DNA of 64,000 nucleotides from Bacteroides ndongoniae (GCF_900108345.1 NZ_FNVV01000012.1:506978-570977), one strand, 5' to 3'; shown: positions 44,949-55,495, counted from the stretch's first letter. Numbers and translations: made by a program. Notes: generated from the sequence alone by a model not told the origin.

Positions 44949-47415
44949 CTGTCTTTTCCAGCAGATAGACTTCGTCGGGTTTTGTCTTGAACTGAACTGT
45001 TCCGTCCGGCAGAACCTTGTAGGATACTGTCTTTTGGTGAGAGTCCGTTATCCGCAGTGCCTGTGCAAAAGGCACTTTGACTTTGCAAGGCAGTCCTCTT
45101 CGGGAATGAATGTGTAGCTGCTGCAGTTGTTTGTTTGCCCAGCGGGCCGAAACTTCGAAGTTGCCCCTTGCCACAAGTCCTTCGTAACTGCCCGTATGCC
45201 AGCATTGGGGGAGGGCAGGAAGCGGGTCGATGTAGCCTTCGTGGCTTTGCAGAAGCATTTCGGCAATGCCGGCTGTTGTGCCGAAGTTGGCATCAATCTG
45301 GTAGGGCGAGCGCAACACAGCAATGCAGTTTGTCCACAGGTTGTCCAGTACGGCAGTCTGGATGAGGGTCTGCAGCACGGTGTGTGCACGTTCGCCGTTG
45401 GCTGTTCGTGCCCACAGGTTCAGTTTGTGGGCCATAGACCATCCGGTAGATGCGTCACCCCGCAAGTTTAATGTCGTTTGGGCGGCCTGAAGCCACTGCG
45501 GTGTATGGCTGTTGATGACGGTGCCGGGGTACAACCCAATCAGGTTAGAGATGTGACGGTGGTGTTTCTCCAGCACGATGTCGTCGTAGTACTCTTCTTC
45601 ACGGTATTCTTTCACCTGCCCAGACTTTCCGATGAGAACCGGATCGAGGCGGGGCATCAGCTTTTTGATGTCCCGGACGAGCGGATCTTTTTTGCCCAGG
45701 ATGTCCGCAGTCTTCAGCACATCGCCGAAAGTCTCGTATATCATCTGCTGGTCGAAGGCGCAGCCTACGCTCGGATAGGGTTTGCCAGTCAGTTTGCTGA
45801 ACTGTTCGGGCGAAGATGAAGGATAGGCAAGCATGTGCCCCAGGGTATCTGTCAGTGCCTTGCTGAAGAAGCGTGCCACTCCGGAAATGGCCGGATAGGT
45901 AACTTCTTTCAGAATCTGCGGGTCGGCTGTGAAGTAATAGTAGTCGGCAAACAGTTTGGCAGTCATGCCTCCGGTACCGGGACCGGAATGTCCGCCGGGC
46001 TCTCCGATGAAGAAGGGACCTGCTCCGGCGCCTACAATCCATCCGTTTCCACCTTTCTGTGCCGAGTAGGCTTGGGGATGATGTTTGCGTATGTAGTTGG
46101 AGGCAACTTGTTCGGCTCTGTTCAGATAGGCTTTGTAATAATCGACATAACACTCGAACAGCTCGGCCAGGTTGGTACTGAAGGCTGGCCAGTAATTCAT
46201 CTGAATGTTGATGTTGTGGGTATAGTTGTTGTTCCACGGAGCCAGTTCGTATTGGTTCCATACGCCTTGCAGCAGCGGAGGCAGGGTTCCTTTCCGCGAA
46301 CTGGAGATGAGCAGATAGCGTCCGTACTGGAACATCAGTTCTTCCAGATAATTGCTGTATTGGCCCTGTTTGTACGCTTCCAATAACTTGTCTGTGGGTA
46401 TCGAAGGTATTTCTTCGCCCAAGTCGATGTGTACACGGTCGAAGAAGTGCCGGTAGTCGGCCAGGTGTCTGTCCAGCAGACAGTCATATCCTTTTGCCGA
46501 AGCGTCTTCGATGATACCGACCAGTGCATCGTGCGGGTCAGCATTGCCCTTCAGTCTGTCTTCGGATGCACCTTCGAAGACACTGCTCTTCAGCTCATAG
46601 TTCGTTCCGATGGCCAGCAGTACGATAGCCGAGTCGGCCTTCTCAATGCTCAGCCAGTCGTTTCCGTCGGCAGCATGATGGGCGCGGACGTTACCTCCGT
46701 AGGGGATAACTTTGATTCGTCCTTCGTAGATCATGTTCAGGTGTTCGGTGTTTCCGCGCAGGGAAAGAATGTCGTCGCTTTCGGCCGAGACCTTTCCGGT
46801 ACGTCCGTTTCCGCTGAAGCGTGTTTGCGTGGCTCCGCTAAGGTAGCCCTTGGTGATGGAGTCGGTACGTTGCAGAGGACCGAAAGGTGCCAGATAGGGT
46901 ATTTGGGCACGCAGATGGAAGCTGACGCTTCCAGCACGGTCGGCCGTCAGTTTGATGACGGTTACTTTATCCGGATAGCTGGCAAAGCAGGTACGCTGGT
47001 AGGTTGTGCCCTGGTGCTTGTATCGTACCTGGTGCAGCCCGTTGTTCAACGTCAGGTTTCGTTCGTAGTTTTCGTAGCTATTATGGAAAAAGTCCATATA
47101 GATGTTGGCAAAGGCGGTATTGGTTTCCGTTCCCCACAGGCCTTTGATGTGCAGTGTCTTGTCGGACAGCAGAATCCGTTCGGTATCGGTCCGCCCGAAG
47201 ATGGAAGCACCCATATAGCCGTTCCCGATGGGTAGTGAATAACGCTCCCAGTCGGTATCGGTCGGGCGGTCGCTCCAGTTCTCTTCGAAGACGGCTCCGT
47301 TGTTGGGCGCGGGGTGGTCGTACCACAGTTTGTAGACTTTTTCTTTGCTGTCGGCTGCCTGCAGAAGAGTAGTCAGAAACAGCAGAAATCCTAAAAATGT
47401 AGATCGATACATCAT
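44941..47415 (-). CDS. Secreted alpha-L-fucosidase, GH95
   Basis: An 824-residue enzyme with signal peptide (about 1-20). The GH95 hallmarks are present: PLGNGYMGASIFG near the N terminus, THNINIQMNYW with the Asn pair, PSSSPEQF with the general acid Glu, and QIDANFGTTAGIAEMLLQS with D708 that helps activate the water. Inverting release of alpha-1,2-linked fucose is the expected activity, though some GH95 members take alpha-L-galactose. It lies 57 bp after the GH2 gene in the locus. Confidence 0.93.
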   Translation of the reverse strand: MMYRSTFLGFLLFLTTLLQAADSKEKVYKLWYDHPAPNNGAVFEENWSDRPTDTDWERYSLPIGNGYMGASIFGRTDTERILLSDKTLHIKGLWGTETNTAFANIYMDFFHNSYENYERNLTLNNGLHQVRYKHQGTTYQRTCFASYPDKVTVIKLTADRAGSVSFHLRAQIPYLAPFGPLQRTDSITKGYLSGATQTRFSGNGRTGKVSAESDDILSLRGNTEHLNMIYEGRIKVIPYGGNVRAHHAADGNDWLSIEKADSAIVLLAIGTNYELKSSVFEGASEDRLKGNADPHDALVGIIEDASAKGYDCLLDRHLADYRHFFDRVHIDLGEEIPSIPTDKLLEAYKQGQYSNYLEELMFQYGRYLLISSSRKGTLPPLLQGVWNQYELAPWNNNYTHNINIQMNYWPAFSTNLAELFECYVDYYKAYLNRAEQVASNYIRKHHPQAYSAQKGGNGWIVGAGAGPFFIGEPGGHSGPGTGGMTAKLFADYYYFTADPQILKEVTYPAISGVARFFSKALTDTLGHMLAYPSSSPEQFSKLTGKPYPSVGCAFDQQMIYETFGDVLKTADILGKKDPLVRDIKKLMPRLDPVLIGKSGQVKEYREEEYYDDIVLEKHHRHISNLIGLYPGTVINSHTPQWLQAAQTTLNLRGDASTGWSMAHKLNLWARTANGERAHTVLQTLIQTAVLDNLWTNCIAVLRSPYQIDANFGTTAGIAEMLLQSHEGYIDPLPALPQCWHTGSYEGLVARGNFEVSARWANKQLQQLHIHSRRGLPCKVKVPFAQALRITDSHQKTVSYKVLPDGTVQFKTKPDEVYLLEKTDE

Positions 47416-47472
47416 GACTTTGTTTGATTTTTTTAAATATAAATATAGATTGTAAAGTTATAAGTAAATAGG

Positions 47473-50124
47473 TCAATCGTTGATACCTTTTCCGAATTGT
47501 GTCTGCTGTTGTTCCACTTCTTTCACTTTCAGTTGGTTCAGTTCCTTTTTCAGTATTGCGTTTTCACGCATCAGTTCTTTCAGATCCGACGGGCTTTCCT
47601 GTGCTTCCTGTCTGTTCCGGCCGATCTGTTCCAGTTCGTTGGCCGAGAATATCTGGCGTTGTTTGTCGGGTACGGATTCTATTTCCAAGGTACCTTCCAG
47701 CGGACGTGCCTGTCCGGGAACCAGCAGAGAGGCGGTAATGTTGATTTTTCCAGCGCGGTTGGTGGCTTGTACGAGTGCAGGAGCCGATCCCCAGCTGACA
47801 GGTATTGGGTTGACACCTACGGAAGCATCGCCCAGCAATCTGCCTTCACCTTCGATCTGGAAGCGGATGATGGAATTGTTCAGACGCTTTACGGTTCCTC
47901 GCTTATCAACAACCTCAGCTACAACTACTGCTACGTCCGAGCCGTCGGCCACTAATGGTACGTTTTCGTTGTCCAGACGCAGCACGATGTGGTCGGGTTG
48001 TCCGGCCGGATAGCGCTTGTGTGTGGCTACTACTTTTCCGTCTATCAGTCCTTCGGCCAGCAGGTAGGCTTCGTCCTGTTTGCCGGCACGTGCTTTGGCT
48101 TTCCATTCCATAAAGTGGTAGACATCGGCAAATGTGATGACAGGCGAGGGCATTCCTTTCCGGTCGGTGGCTTTCTTGTAAGTATAGGTCTTTCCGTTTT
48201 TGAAGACGGTGAGGCGCACTTCGTCGCAGTTGGAGTATACGGTGACATCCTTCGGTGAGAAGGGGGTCAGTTCGTGGGCAATGTAAATCATGGGGCCGTT
48301 GTCGGCTATCAGGTCGCTCTTCTTCGGTGAGCGTTGCGACATGAACATGTAATACGAGAACTTGGGCTGGCGGAATGCGTCCATAATGCCTCCGTAGAAA
48401 GGATCGGCATGGTAGCCGCGCTGATGGTCGAACGAGTGCCAGAAGCAGGCACCCACGATCTGCCGTGGTTTCTGGCAGATGGTTTCGTAGCACAGTGCCG
48501 GGTAATCGGGGTTGGCATAGTGAGCGGCCTGAAGCAGCATGGGCACTTCGCCCCAGTTGCGGGCTACGCGACTGTCCGAGTTCTGGGCATTCCAGTCGTC
48601 GACATTGTCGCCCCACTCACGGATGAAGTAAGTCTTGTCCGGACTTAGCTTGGAATCGATGGGGCGCAGTAACAGGCTGTAATAAGAGTCTCCGGCAGCT
48701 CCATGGTCGCATGCAGCGGTGCTGTAAGGGTAAGGATACTCTTCGTTACAGATGTCCAATGCGTTTTTGGCAAAATATTCGGGGTATCTTGTTTCGTTCA
48801 GAATAGGTTCCCAGAAGAACAGCGAAGCATGGTTGCGATGAATACGTATCATGTTGCGTATATCCGAATAGATGCGTTCGGCAAATATAGGTTCGTCGTT
48901 CCAGAATTGCCATCCCGGCACTTCTACCAGTGCGAACAGGCCCAGTCCGTCGCATGCGTCCATAAAGGCCGGGTCGATGACGTAGTGTGTACGGATCACC
49001 TTCAGGCCGGCATCGCGCAGCTTTTTGGCATCGCGCCATTGCAGAGAGTTGGGGAGTGCGTTGCCCAGTACGGCAAAATCCTGATGCCGGTTTGTTCCCA
49101 TGATTTTTCCTTCGTAAGGTTTTCCGTTCAGCCACAAACCTTCGGTCTGTTTGAATTCGATGCTTCGTATGCCCAGTCTTTGCCGGTAGCCGTCGATTGT
49201 CTGGCCGGAAGCATCTTTCACCAGGATGTCGAGGTAATAAAGATAAGGTGTTTCGGGCGACCACAGCTTGGGGGCATCGACTTTCATGGAGCTTACCGCA
49301 TAGTTTGCCTTTCCCCGTTGTACGGTGAGCGATTTTGCAGTTGTCAGAACAGTATTGCCTTCTTTCTCTTTCAACTGAAATTCGATGGTGATTTTTTGCC
49401 GTTTGGACGACTGGTTGCGGATGTGTGCTTTCAGGTTGATAATCGCGCTTTCTTCCGAAACCCGGTCGTAGGAAATGAACAATCCTCCTCCGGCAACCTC
49501 GTTTTCGTAGTTGGCATTGGTTATGAAGACATCGTTGTGCGCTATCAGCCAGCAGTCGCGATAAATACCTCCGAAATAGGTATAGTCCAGCAGGCTTTGA
49601 GGTTTTCCTACCGGATAAGTGGGATCATCACTATTGTCAGCTTTTACGGCAATCACATTTTCGCTGTCCCATTCTATTCCGTCGGTGATGTCGGCAATGA
49701 CGGGCAGGAATCCTCCGTAATGCTTCTTAATCAGTTTTCCATTTAAATAAACTTCACTTTTGCCCATGATGGCTTCGAAGTGCAGGAACAGGCGTTTGCC
49801 TTTCAACTCGTCCGAGGGTGTGAAGTGTTTCCGGTACCACACTACTCCCTGATAGTTGGCACAGCCGCTGGCTTCGATAGGCAGGTATTCGATGCCATGA
49901 GGCAAGGAAACGACTTCCCAGGCTGAATCGTCGAAGTCTTTGTTCCATACCTGGGCTTCGGAGTCTCCTTTGAGAAACCGCCATGCCATGTTCATGGAAT
50001 AGGCTTTTCGTCCGGTGCCGGGAAGTTCGTAAAAACCGCCGGTTGAGAAGGCGGGATAGTCGGTGGCAAACAAAGAAGAGAATGCACAGACTAAAAATAA
50101 TGCAATAATATAGAACGATTTCAT
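47473..50124 (-). CDS. Secreted GH2 beta-galactosidase-like enzyme with C-terminal coiled coil
   Basis: An 883-residue enzyme (signal peptide about 1-20) with GH2 sugar-binding, Ig-like and barrel domains. Acid/base E444 lies in PILNETRYPE and the nucleophile is E503 in IREWGDN. Ig-like domains follow to about residue 820. The last 60 residues are unlike other GH2 enzymes: a helical stretch with heptad-like Leu/Ile spacing (LKELMRENAILKKELNQLKV) and a Gln-rich end, probably a coiled coil for self-association. It lies between GH20 (36 bp) and GH95 (57 bp) in one operon. Confidence 0.92.
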   Translation of the reverse strand: MKSFYIIALFLVCAFSSLFATDYPAFSTGGFYELPGTGRKAYSMNMAWRFLKGDSEAQVWNKDFDDSAWEVVSLPHGIEYLPIEASGCANYQGVVWYRKHFTPSDELKGKRLFLHFEAIMGKSEVYLNGKLIKKHYGGFLPVIADITDGIEWDSENVIAVKADNSDDPTYPVGKPQSLLDYTYFGGIYRDCWLIAHNDVFITNANYENEVAGGGLFISYDRVSEESAIINLKAHIRNQSSKRQKITIEFQLKEKEGNTVLTTAKSLTVQRGKANYAVSSMKVDAPKLWSPETPYLYYLDILVKDASGQTIDGYRQRLGIRSIEFKQTEGLWLNGKPYEGKIMGTNRHQDFAVLGNALPNSLQWRDAKKLRDAGLKVIRTHYVIDPAFMDACDGLGLFALVEVPGWQFWNDEPIFAERIYSDIRNMIRIHRNHASLFFWEPILNETRYPEYFAKNALDICNEEYPYPYSTAACDHGAAGDSYYSLLLRPIDSKLSPDKTYFIREWGDNVDDWNAQNSDSRVARNWGEVPMLLQAAHYANPDYPALCYETICQKPRQIVGACFWHSFDHQRGYHADPFYGGIMDAFRQPKFSYYMFMSQRSPKKSDLIADNGPMIYIAHELTPFSPKDVTVYSNCDEVRLTVFKNGKTYTYKKATDRKGMPSPVITFADVYHFMEWKAKARAGKQDEAYLLAEGLIDGKVVATHKRYPAGQPDHIVLRLDNENVPLVADGSDVAVVVAEVVDKRGTVKRLNNSIIRFQIEGEGRLLGDASVGVNPIPVSWGSAPALVQATNRAGKINITASLLVPGQARPLEGTLEIESVPDKQRQIFSANELEQIGRNRQEAQESPSDLKELMRENAILKKELNQLKVKEVEQQQTQFGKGIND

Positions 50125-50160
50125 GATCTGTGATTTATGGTCTATAGAGTTTGTTTTTTA

Positions 50161-52233
50161 TTACTTGAGGTCTGGTATGTTTTCTGTCAGTTTCTTGAGG
50201 AATGCTGTTTCGTACCAGAACATCCAGTCGGAATTCTTTGTCTGGATTGCCAGATGCGAATGGTGGTTCATGGGCAATAAATACCCTTCGGGTTGCCCTA
50301 ATGCGCGTATTTGCGAATAGACATGTTCCATGTTCTGACGGACTGTATCAAACTTCTTCACGCATAACTTCAGATTGTTGAAGCTGGCAAAGTCTCTTTT
50401 TATATCGTATTCGGACAGTGCGAACAGCAATTCTGCGGTATATCCGGTCAGTTCGTTGATACATTCGAATACTTGCAGCGAATATTCGTTACGCACCGAT
50501 TCCTTCCGGTATTTCAATAGCAGTTCTTTAAGTTGCTGGCATTTGGCGATGTTCTTCTGAGCTTCTTCTATCCTTTTCTGGTACTTTATGCTCCATTCTC
50601 CTTTTGTTTCAGTTGGCAGACTCATCAGTTTGAACTTACCACTTGTACGGTATAATGAACGGCGTACACCTTCGTCCAGCAGTCCTGTTTCCCATAGTGG
50701 AAATGTGCTTTCCAGAAGCGGTCGGAAGTTGGGCAGGCCTGATGCCTGATATCCGAATTCGTTAATGCGATAGCGACGGTCGAACTCTTCCTTATCCATG
50801 TCGTCCTGAATGTTCCAGCTGTATTGAGCATGAGCAATGAAACCTTGCCAGAAAGTATCAGTCAACGGAGAGGCATCGTCCCATGCAGTACACAAAACGC
50901 CTTCGATGGGAATATCCTGTCTGGCCGTCTGAAAGCTCTTGATGTTATTGATGAATCCTCCCAACGGCAACATGGCATAGGTGGTCTGAACGGCCGTGGC
51001 ACCCATTGTTTTCAGTTTGTTGTCATGATACCATTGCAAGGCTTTCTTGTTTCCAGGTTGGTCGGCATTTCCGTATTGCCAGCGCATGTAAATCACTTCT
51101 TTGGGGAAGGACTTGATGTGCTTGTTCAGTTCGGGAAGCTGTTTTTGCCAAACCGAGTCCACTTGTTGAGGAGGGATCTGATCCAGAATGGCTGCGTATA
51201 GTCCGACATGCTTAAACACCATATCGTCCCAGAAGATGGGAGTTCTTCCATGCTTTACGGCGTAATCGCTGACCCGTTTTAGCCATTGCATCTGTAGTGC
51301 GAGGGCATTCTTATGCAGCTTTTTGCATCGTGGGCAGGTTCCCAATGTACCTACTTCATCTCCTCCTACGTGCAGATATTTTCCATACGGAGTAGCTTTT
51401 ATGGCGTCTTCGTATAGCTTGAACTGTACTTTGTAATATTCTTCGTTCGAAGGGCAGCATACCCAGTCGGAAGAAGGATCCTCGCGGAGCGGCTTCATTT
51501 CTTCGTGTTTCAGGATGAAATCGGCATGACCAATGCCCTGAATAAGCGGACTAACCTCGATATTCAGCTTATGGGCATATTCGCACCACTCTTTCCATTC
51601 GTCTATGCTCCAGGCGTTTGGGGCACCTATCACTGGATATGTCTCGTATTTTATCTTATCCTCAAATTCTACGATGATCGCATTAAGCTTGTACAAAGCC
51701 ATTTTATCTAAAATGCTGTACATGTATTCTTTTTTATCGATGTGGTGCTTCAAGTCCAGATGAATGGCTCTGTAGCTGCTGTGAGGATAATCTTCTATTT
51801 TGAGCGCCGGCATTTCTGCATTGATCTCTTTGGCATTTCGGGCGATTTGCTCTAACGTTATCATACCGTACAGTAATCCTTTTGAGGTACGGGCACTGAG
51901 CCTGATAACATTGTCCTTTATGGCCAGTTCATAACCTTCTTCCGCCTTAATGCTTTTGTTGAGTTCGAGAACGATGCAATGCTGTTGTTCGTCCACTGTT
52001 TTTAGGGGGAACTGCTTTATTCCAAAAGGAATCTGGGCTTTTTTTACCAGATGAAATCCTTTGATCTCATCAGGAGCAATACCTTTTTCTTCATGGTATA
52101 CGGTAACCGATTGTGGCTCGGGCAGCAGTGCCTGCAGGATTGAGTCATTTTTCTCTTTTGTATTTTGAGCAGATAAATGGGGACATGCAAGTACAACCGA
52201 GAACAAGGTTATGTAATAAATGATGTTTCTCAT
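50161..52233 (-). CDS. GH20 beta-N-acetylhexosaminidase-like enzyme
   Basis: A 690-residue secreted protein (signal peptide about 1-22). The GH20b alpha/beta domain (about 35-150) precedes the barrel, whose catalytic pair is D292-E293 in HVGGDEVGTLG; in GH20 the Asp positions the substrate acetamido group and the Glu is the acid/base. A cysteine pair (CPRC) follows directly. A long helical C-terminal region (about 480-690) is atypical for short GH20 enzymes. It should remove terminal GlcNAc or GalNAc from the glycan. Confidence 0.9.
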   Translation of the reverse strand: MRNIIYYITLFSVVLACPHLSAQNTKEKNDSILQALLPEPQSVTVYHEEKGIAPDEIKGFHLVKKAQIPFGIKQFPLKTVDEQQHCIVLELNKSIKAEEGYELAIKDNVIRLSARTSKGLLYGMITLEQIARNAKEINAEMPALKIEDYPHSSYRAIHLDLKHHIDKKEYMYSILDKMALYKLNAIIVEFEDKIKYETYPVIGAPNAWSIDEWKEWCEYAHKLNIEVSPLIQGIGHADFILKHEEMKPLREDPSSDWVCCPSNEEYYKVQFKLYEDAIKATPYGKYLHVGGDEVGTLGTCPRCKKLHKNALALQMQWLKRVSDYAVKHGRTPIFWDDMVFKHVGLYAAILDQIPPQQVDSVWQKQLPELNKHIKSFPKEVIYMRWQYGNADQPGNKKALQWYHDNKLKTMGATAVQTTYAMLPLGGFINNIKSFQTARQDIPIEGVLCTAWDDASPLTDTFWQGFIAHAQYSWNIQDDMDKEEFDRRYRINEFGYQASGLPNFRPLLESTFPLWETGLLDEGVRRSLYRTSGKFKLMSLPTETKGEWSIKYQKRIEEAQKNIAKCQQLKELLLKYRKESVRNEYSLQVFECINELTGYTAELLFALSEYDIKRDFASFNNLKLCVKKFDTVRQNMEHVYSQIRALGQPEGYLLPMNHHSHLAIQTKNSDWMFWYETAFLKKLTENIPDLK

Positions 52234-52277
52234 ATGCGAATACTAATTCAACAGATGTTTTTTTATATAATCAGTTG

Positions 52278-53171
52278 TTATTTGAAGATACTGTGTGGAA
52301 CTTTTCCGATCCAGGCATCCGGTTGTTTGATTTTAAACAAATGCAATATGACCGAAGCGGTGTTTACAGTATTGTTAGGTTCCTCCATAATGAACCCCTT
52401 TTTTATTTTAGGACCTTTTATGCCCCAGGGAACAATCATCTCATCGGAACTTGTTCCTCCATGACCGTATTTGATACCTCCATGGTCGCTTACAAACAGG
52501 AAGTAGGTATCTTTGTATAAATCATTGGCTTTCATTTTTTCGATCAGTGCACCTATTTCTGCATCGGCTTCTTCTATTGACTGTATATATTCGTCTGACA
52601 TCCATTGGTGCTTGTGTCCGGCATGGTCTGTATGAACTGAATATAAGAATACTAAAACGGGTTCTTGTTTATGTTGCAGCATGAAGTCAAGAGCTTTTGC
52701 GTAGTTCTCTTTATATCCGTCATTTTCCAGATAGCTGACTTCATCAAGATATTTCTTGTTATACGGATAGAACAGGTTGATCCAGTTATAATAGAATGCT
52801 GTTTTTATTTCCGGTTTTTGTTCCTTGATTACTGTAAATACCGAAGGGTAGTAACCGTCGGCATCCTTGTCCTGTAACGGGTAGTGGCTATCGGCCAATG
52901 TCCAGTCGTTATTGAAAACTCCGTGCTGCTCCGGACCACTACCGGTAAGATGACTTGTCCAGTTGGGCAGTGTCACAGACGGCATGACCACCCGTGTGTT
53001 TAGCGATAAGGCTCCTTCGCTTAACAAAGCATCCAGATGGGGAGTATTGGCTTTGGTAAAGCCATTTATGGAGATTCCATCCAAGGCTATTAATATTACT
53101 CGTTTGGGATTGCCGGCATTTGCAGTGAGTGATATAATACCTAATAAGCAGCAGAAGAGTATTTTTTTCAT
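52278..53171 (-). CDS. Type I phosphodiesterase/nucleotide pyrophosphatase-like protein
   Basis: A protein of about 297 residues of the alkaline phosphatase superfamily (PF01663). Metal-binding LIALDG and the nucleophile Thr in SVTLPNWTSH (T69 counted from the earlier ATG), then HTDHAGHKHQ and VSDHGG, are visible. I chose the second ATG, which puts a Lys pair and a hydrophobic segment at the start of a signal peptide ending NAG. Thr rather than Cys/Ser in the sulfatase CxPxR context argues against a sulfatase. It may cleave phosphodiester or phosphate groups on glycans; activity is unproven. Confidence 0.83.
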   Translation of the reverse strand: MKKILFCCLLGIISLTANAGNPKRVILIALDGISINGFTKANTPHLDALLSEGALSLNTRVVMPSVTLPNWTSHLTGSGPEQHGVFNNDWTLADSHYPLQDKDADGYYPSVFTVIKEQKPEIKTAFYYNWINLFYPYNKKYLDEVSYLENDGYKENYAKALDFMLQHKQEPVLVFLYSVHTDHAGHKHQWMSDEYIQSIEEADAEIGALIEKMKANDLYKDTYFLFVSDHGGIKYGHGGTSSDEMIVPWGIKGPKIKKGFIMEEPNNTVNTASVILHLFKIKQPDAWIGKVPHSIFK

Positions 53172-53281
53172 ATTCATTAGAATGTTTGGTTGAAAAGATG
53201 GTGGTTTTTACTTGATACAGATAGGGGATGTATCAAAATGATATGTAAATCGATTCTGATACATCCCCGTTATAATATTAC

Positions 53282-55495
53282 TTAGAATGCCAATTGCGTA
53301 TGGTGTGTCTTTCCTTTGTAGGCACTGTCTTCTCCAAATGCGTCATAAGTATATGACTTCTGACTGTTGTTGTACTCAACTGTAACAGTCAGGCTGCTCA
53401 ACTTATGGGAAGGATCTGAGAAATAAAGTTCGAAATTGCTGCCACTCTTTTGCAACATGAGTGCGCATGGTTTATCAACCGAAACTTTGATTCCATTGGC
53501 AGAGATGCTTCCTTTTTGGTAGAACATGGCTTGAATCATATTGTTTGCAACGTCTTGTACAGCTTGTACATCTGCGGAATTGGCTATGATTTCAGTATCT
53601 TTTATATTGTAGTTCTTCATAGCTCCTACGTTGTCTATACCCGGAACAATGATATAGCTGTAGGTCGCATTTGACGGAGCTGTTCCATGATTTAACCATA
53701 TGGTACATACTTCTTTTTCAACCTGGTCTTTACTTTTGGTATTGTTAATCTCATACCAGCTTCCGTTACGGTTCTCGGCTTTAAGAGAAACTTTCTGCTC
53801 TTCAGGGAAGAAATAACCTACATTGCCATGCCATATCCAGTCTAATGACTGATCTGATACTTCGGCACCTATTGAGGCAGTATTTTCCTGTCCGTTTATG
53901 GCGTATGCAAGATTGTCTTTGAACATGCATTGGTTGACAGTCGTATTGATAGGCTCTGCCATGCTTGAAGTAATACCACTACCCAGACATACAATTCTAC
54001 CGTCTAAGAAGAACCATGCCTTGTTTGCCGACATGCTGATGCCATGAGTATTAGCCGTAAATCTGAATCCGGAAAGTCCGTTTGCTTCAGCTGAAAGTCC
54101 ACCGCAGAACTCTGATTCACCTGCTTCTCCCCATGAGCTAGCCAACGGAATTTCTGCCATTTGGGGATTGGTTACTCCTGGAACTCTGTTCCAGTCCCAT
54201 GTTGGGAATATATCGAAATATTCTTCTCCGTCCAAAGCCAGATTCATGGAGCCATCACTCATGAAGAAGCCTTTCAGATTCTCTTTATTTCCGTTTTCGC
54301 ATTTTCGGGTACGGTTGGAAGCCATACGTACACCAACAGAATAGTTTTTGCCTTGGAACAGACTCCAGTCACCTATATAATAGTGAGTAAAGTTGTCTGT
54401 GATGGATCCGTATCCATTGCCTTTTAAGATAGCAATTTGCTTATCGTATTCGGCACTATGGGCTGGGTCTATTCTTTTCATTTTGTCAAGAGTACCTGTA
54501 AAACCACTGCAATTTAAAGCCCCCGGACGGCTGACACTACGTCCGACAACATTATAGAATTGCACATGTCCTCTGATACTTTTCATATAAGTTTCGTTGA
54601 TGAACCTGTACAGTACATTCAATTGGTTGGCCGATAGTTTGTATTCGGTATCTGCAGTATATTCTGCAACTCTGGTTACTCCGCTGAGCATAACCGGAGC
54701 ATAGCCGCCGACATATAATTGTGAACCATGTTGGAAATACGATAAGTCGTATTGGATGCCTTCTTGGTTGGAAGCTACATATGCCAGTGGCATAAATGAA
54801 TGGAGCACAGCCTTGTCTATTACGCTTTTATCTTCTTGCAGACATCCTCGGTACAACCAGTGTAAGGCTATGTCGGTCTTGTTGGCACCTGCCTGATCTT
54901 CCGGATCTCCTCCGGTTTGTTTCATATATAGAAGGATACTGTTTTCCAGTTCTTCCGGAACCAGCGTCTTACCATAGCGCATCAGAATTAGGATAACGCC
55001 CATATCCTGTGGTGCAGAAATTTGATTCTCATACCAATTGTCGCAAACCGGATGAACCGTATTCCAATAGGTTAGGGCTTGTATGATTTGTTTGTATAAG
55101 TCTTCGTTTCCATAATAACTGCTTTCTTTCAATATATATGCCTGAGCCATTTGATTCACTCGTGTCAAATGGGCGCCTGGTGTCCAGCTGAAAGAACGGT
55201 CTGAATAGTCAATATCGGGGAATGAACCGTTTTCTTGGATCTGTGCGATCCATTTTGCTGCATTTTTATCTACGGCAGATGCATTTGTAGACAGATTGCC
55301 GGATTTTATTCTTTCAAGAATGGTTTGGCATGTCTGATGCAAAGCATCATCGGTTTCTTCATCTCCATCTCCGCTATCCGGAGGTGTGGTTGGTTCTTCG
55401 ATAACGCTGTTATCACTGCATGCCGAGGCTAATACGGGAAATACTGTCAGAGAGAGGGCTATTCCGGATAATCCGATTAATTGCTTTAAGTTCAT
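53282..55495 (-). CDS. Lipoprotein polysaccharide lyase family 8
   Basis: A 737-residue lipoprotein (LASAC, lipidated C26). The PL8 catalytic set is N153 in DNWYENQIS, TD after GAN (203-208), H256 and Y265 in FQHGSQLYVGGY, with the nine-residue His-Tyr spacing of hyaluronate and chondroitin AC lyases. The C-terminal half has the two beta domains. Surface anchoring would let it make the first cuts in a polymer. Substrate choice between hyaluronan, chondroitin and other uronate polymers cannot be read from sequence. It lies 104 bp before the phosphodiesterase-like gene. Confidence 0.9.
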   Translation of the reverse strand: MNLKQLIGLSGIALSLTVFPVLASACSDNSVIEEPTTPPDSGDGDEETDDALHQTCQTILERIKSGNLSTNASAVDKNAAKWIAQIQENGSFPDIDYSDRSFSWTPGAHLTRVNQMAQAYILKESSYYGNEDLYKQIIQALTYWNTVHPVCDNWYENQISAPQDMGVILILMRYGKTLVPEELENSILLYMKQTGGDPEDQAGANKTDIALHWLYRGCLQEDKSVIDKAVLHSFMPLAYVASNQEGIQYDLSYFQHGSQLYVGGYAPVMLSGVTRVAEYTADTEYKLSANQLNVLYRFINETYMKSIRGHVQFYNVVGRSVSRPGALNCSGFTGTLDKMKRIDPAHSAEYDKQIAILKGNGYGSITDNFTHYYIGDWSLFQGKNYSVGVRMASNRTRKCENGNKENLKGFFMSDGSMNLALDGEEYFDIFPTWDWNRVPGVTNPQMAEIPLASSWGEAGESEFCGGLSAEANGLSGFRFTANTHGISMSANKAWFFLDGRIVCLGSGITSSMAEPINTTVNQCMFKDNLAYAINGQENTASIGAEVSDQSLDWIWHGNVGYFFPEEQKVSLKAENRNGSWYEINNTKSKDQVEKEVCTIWLNHGTAPSNATYSYIIVPGIDNVGAMKNYNIKDTEIIANSADVQAVQDVANNMIQAMFYQKGSISANGIKVSVDKPCALMLQKSGSNFELYFSDPSHKLSSLTVTVEYNNSQKSYTYDAFGEDSAYKGKTHHTQLAF

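Noticed and set aside
52278..53171. Sulfatase
   Set aside because: No C/S-x-P-x-R signature; a Thr nucleophile motif of the phosphodiesterase type is seen instead.
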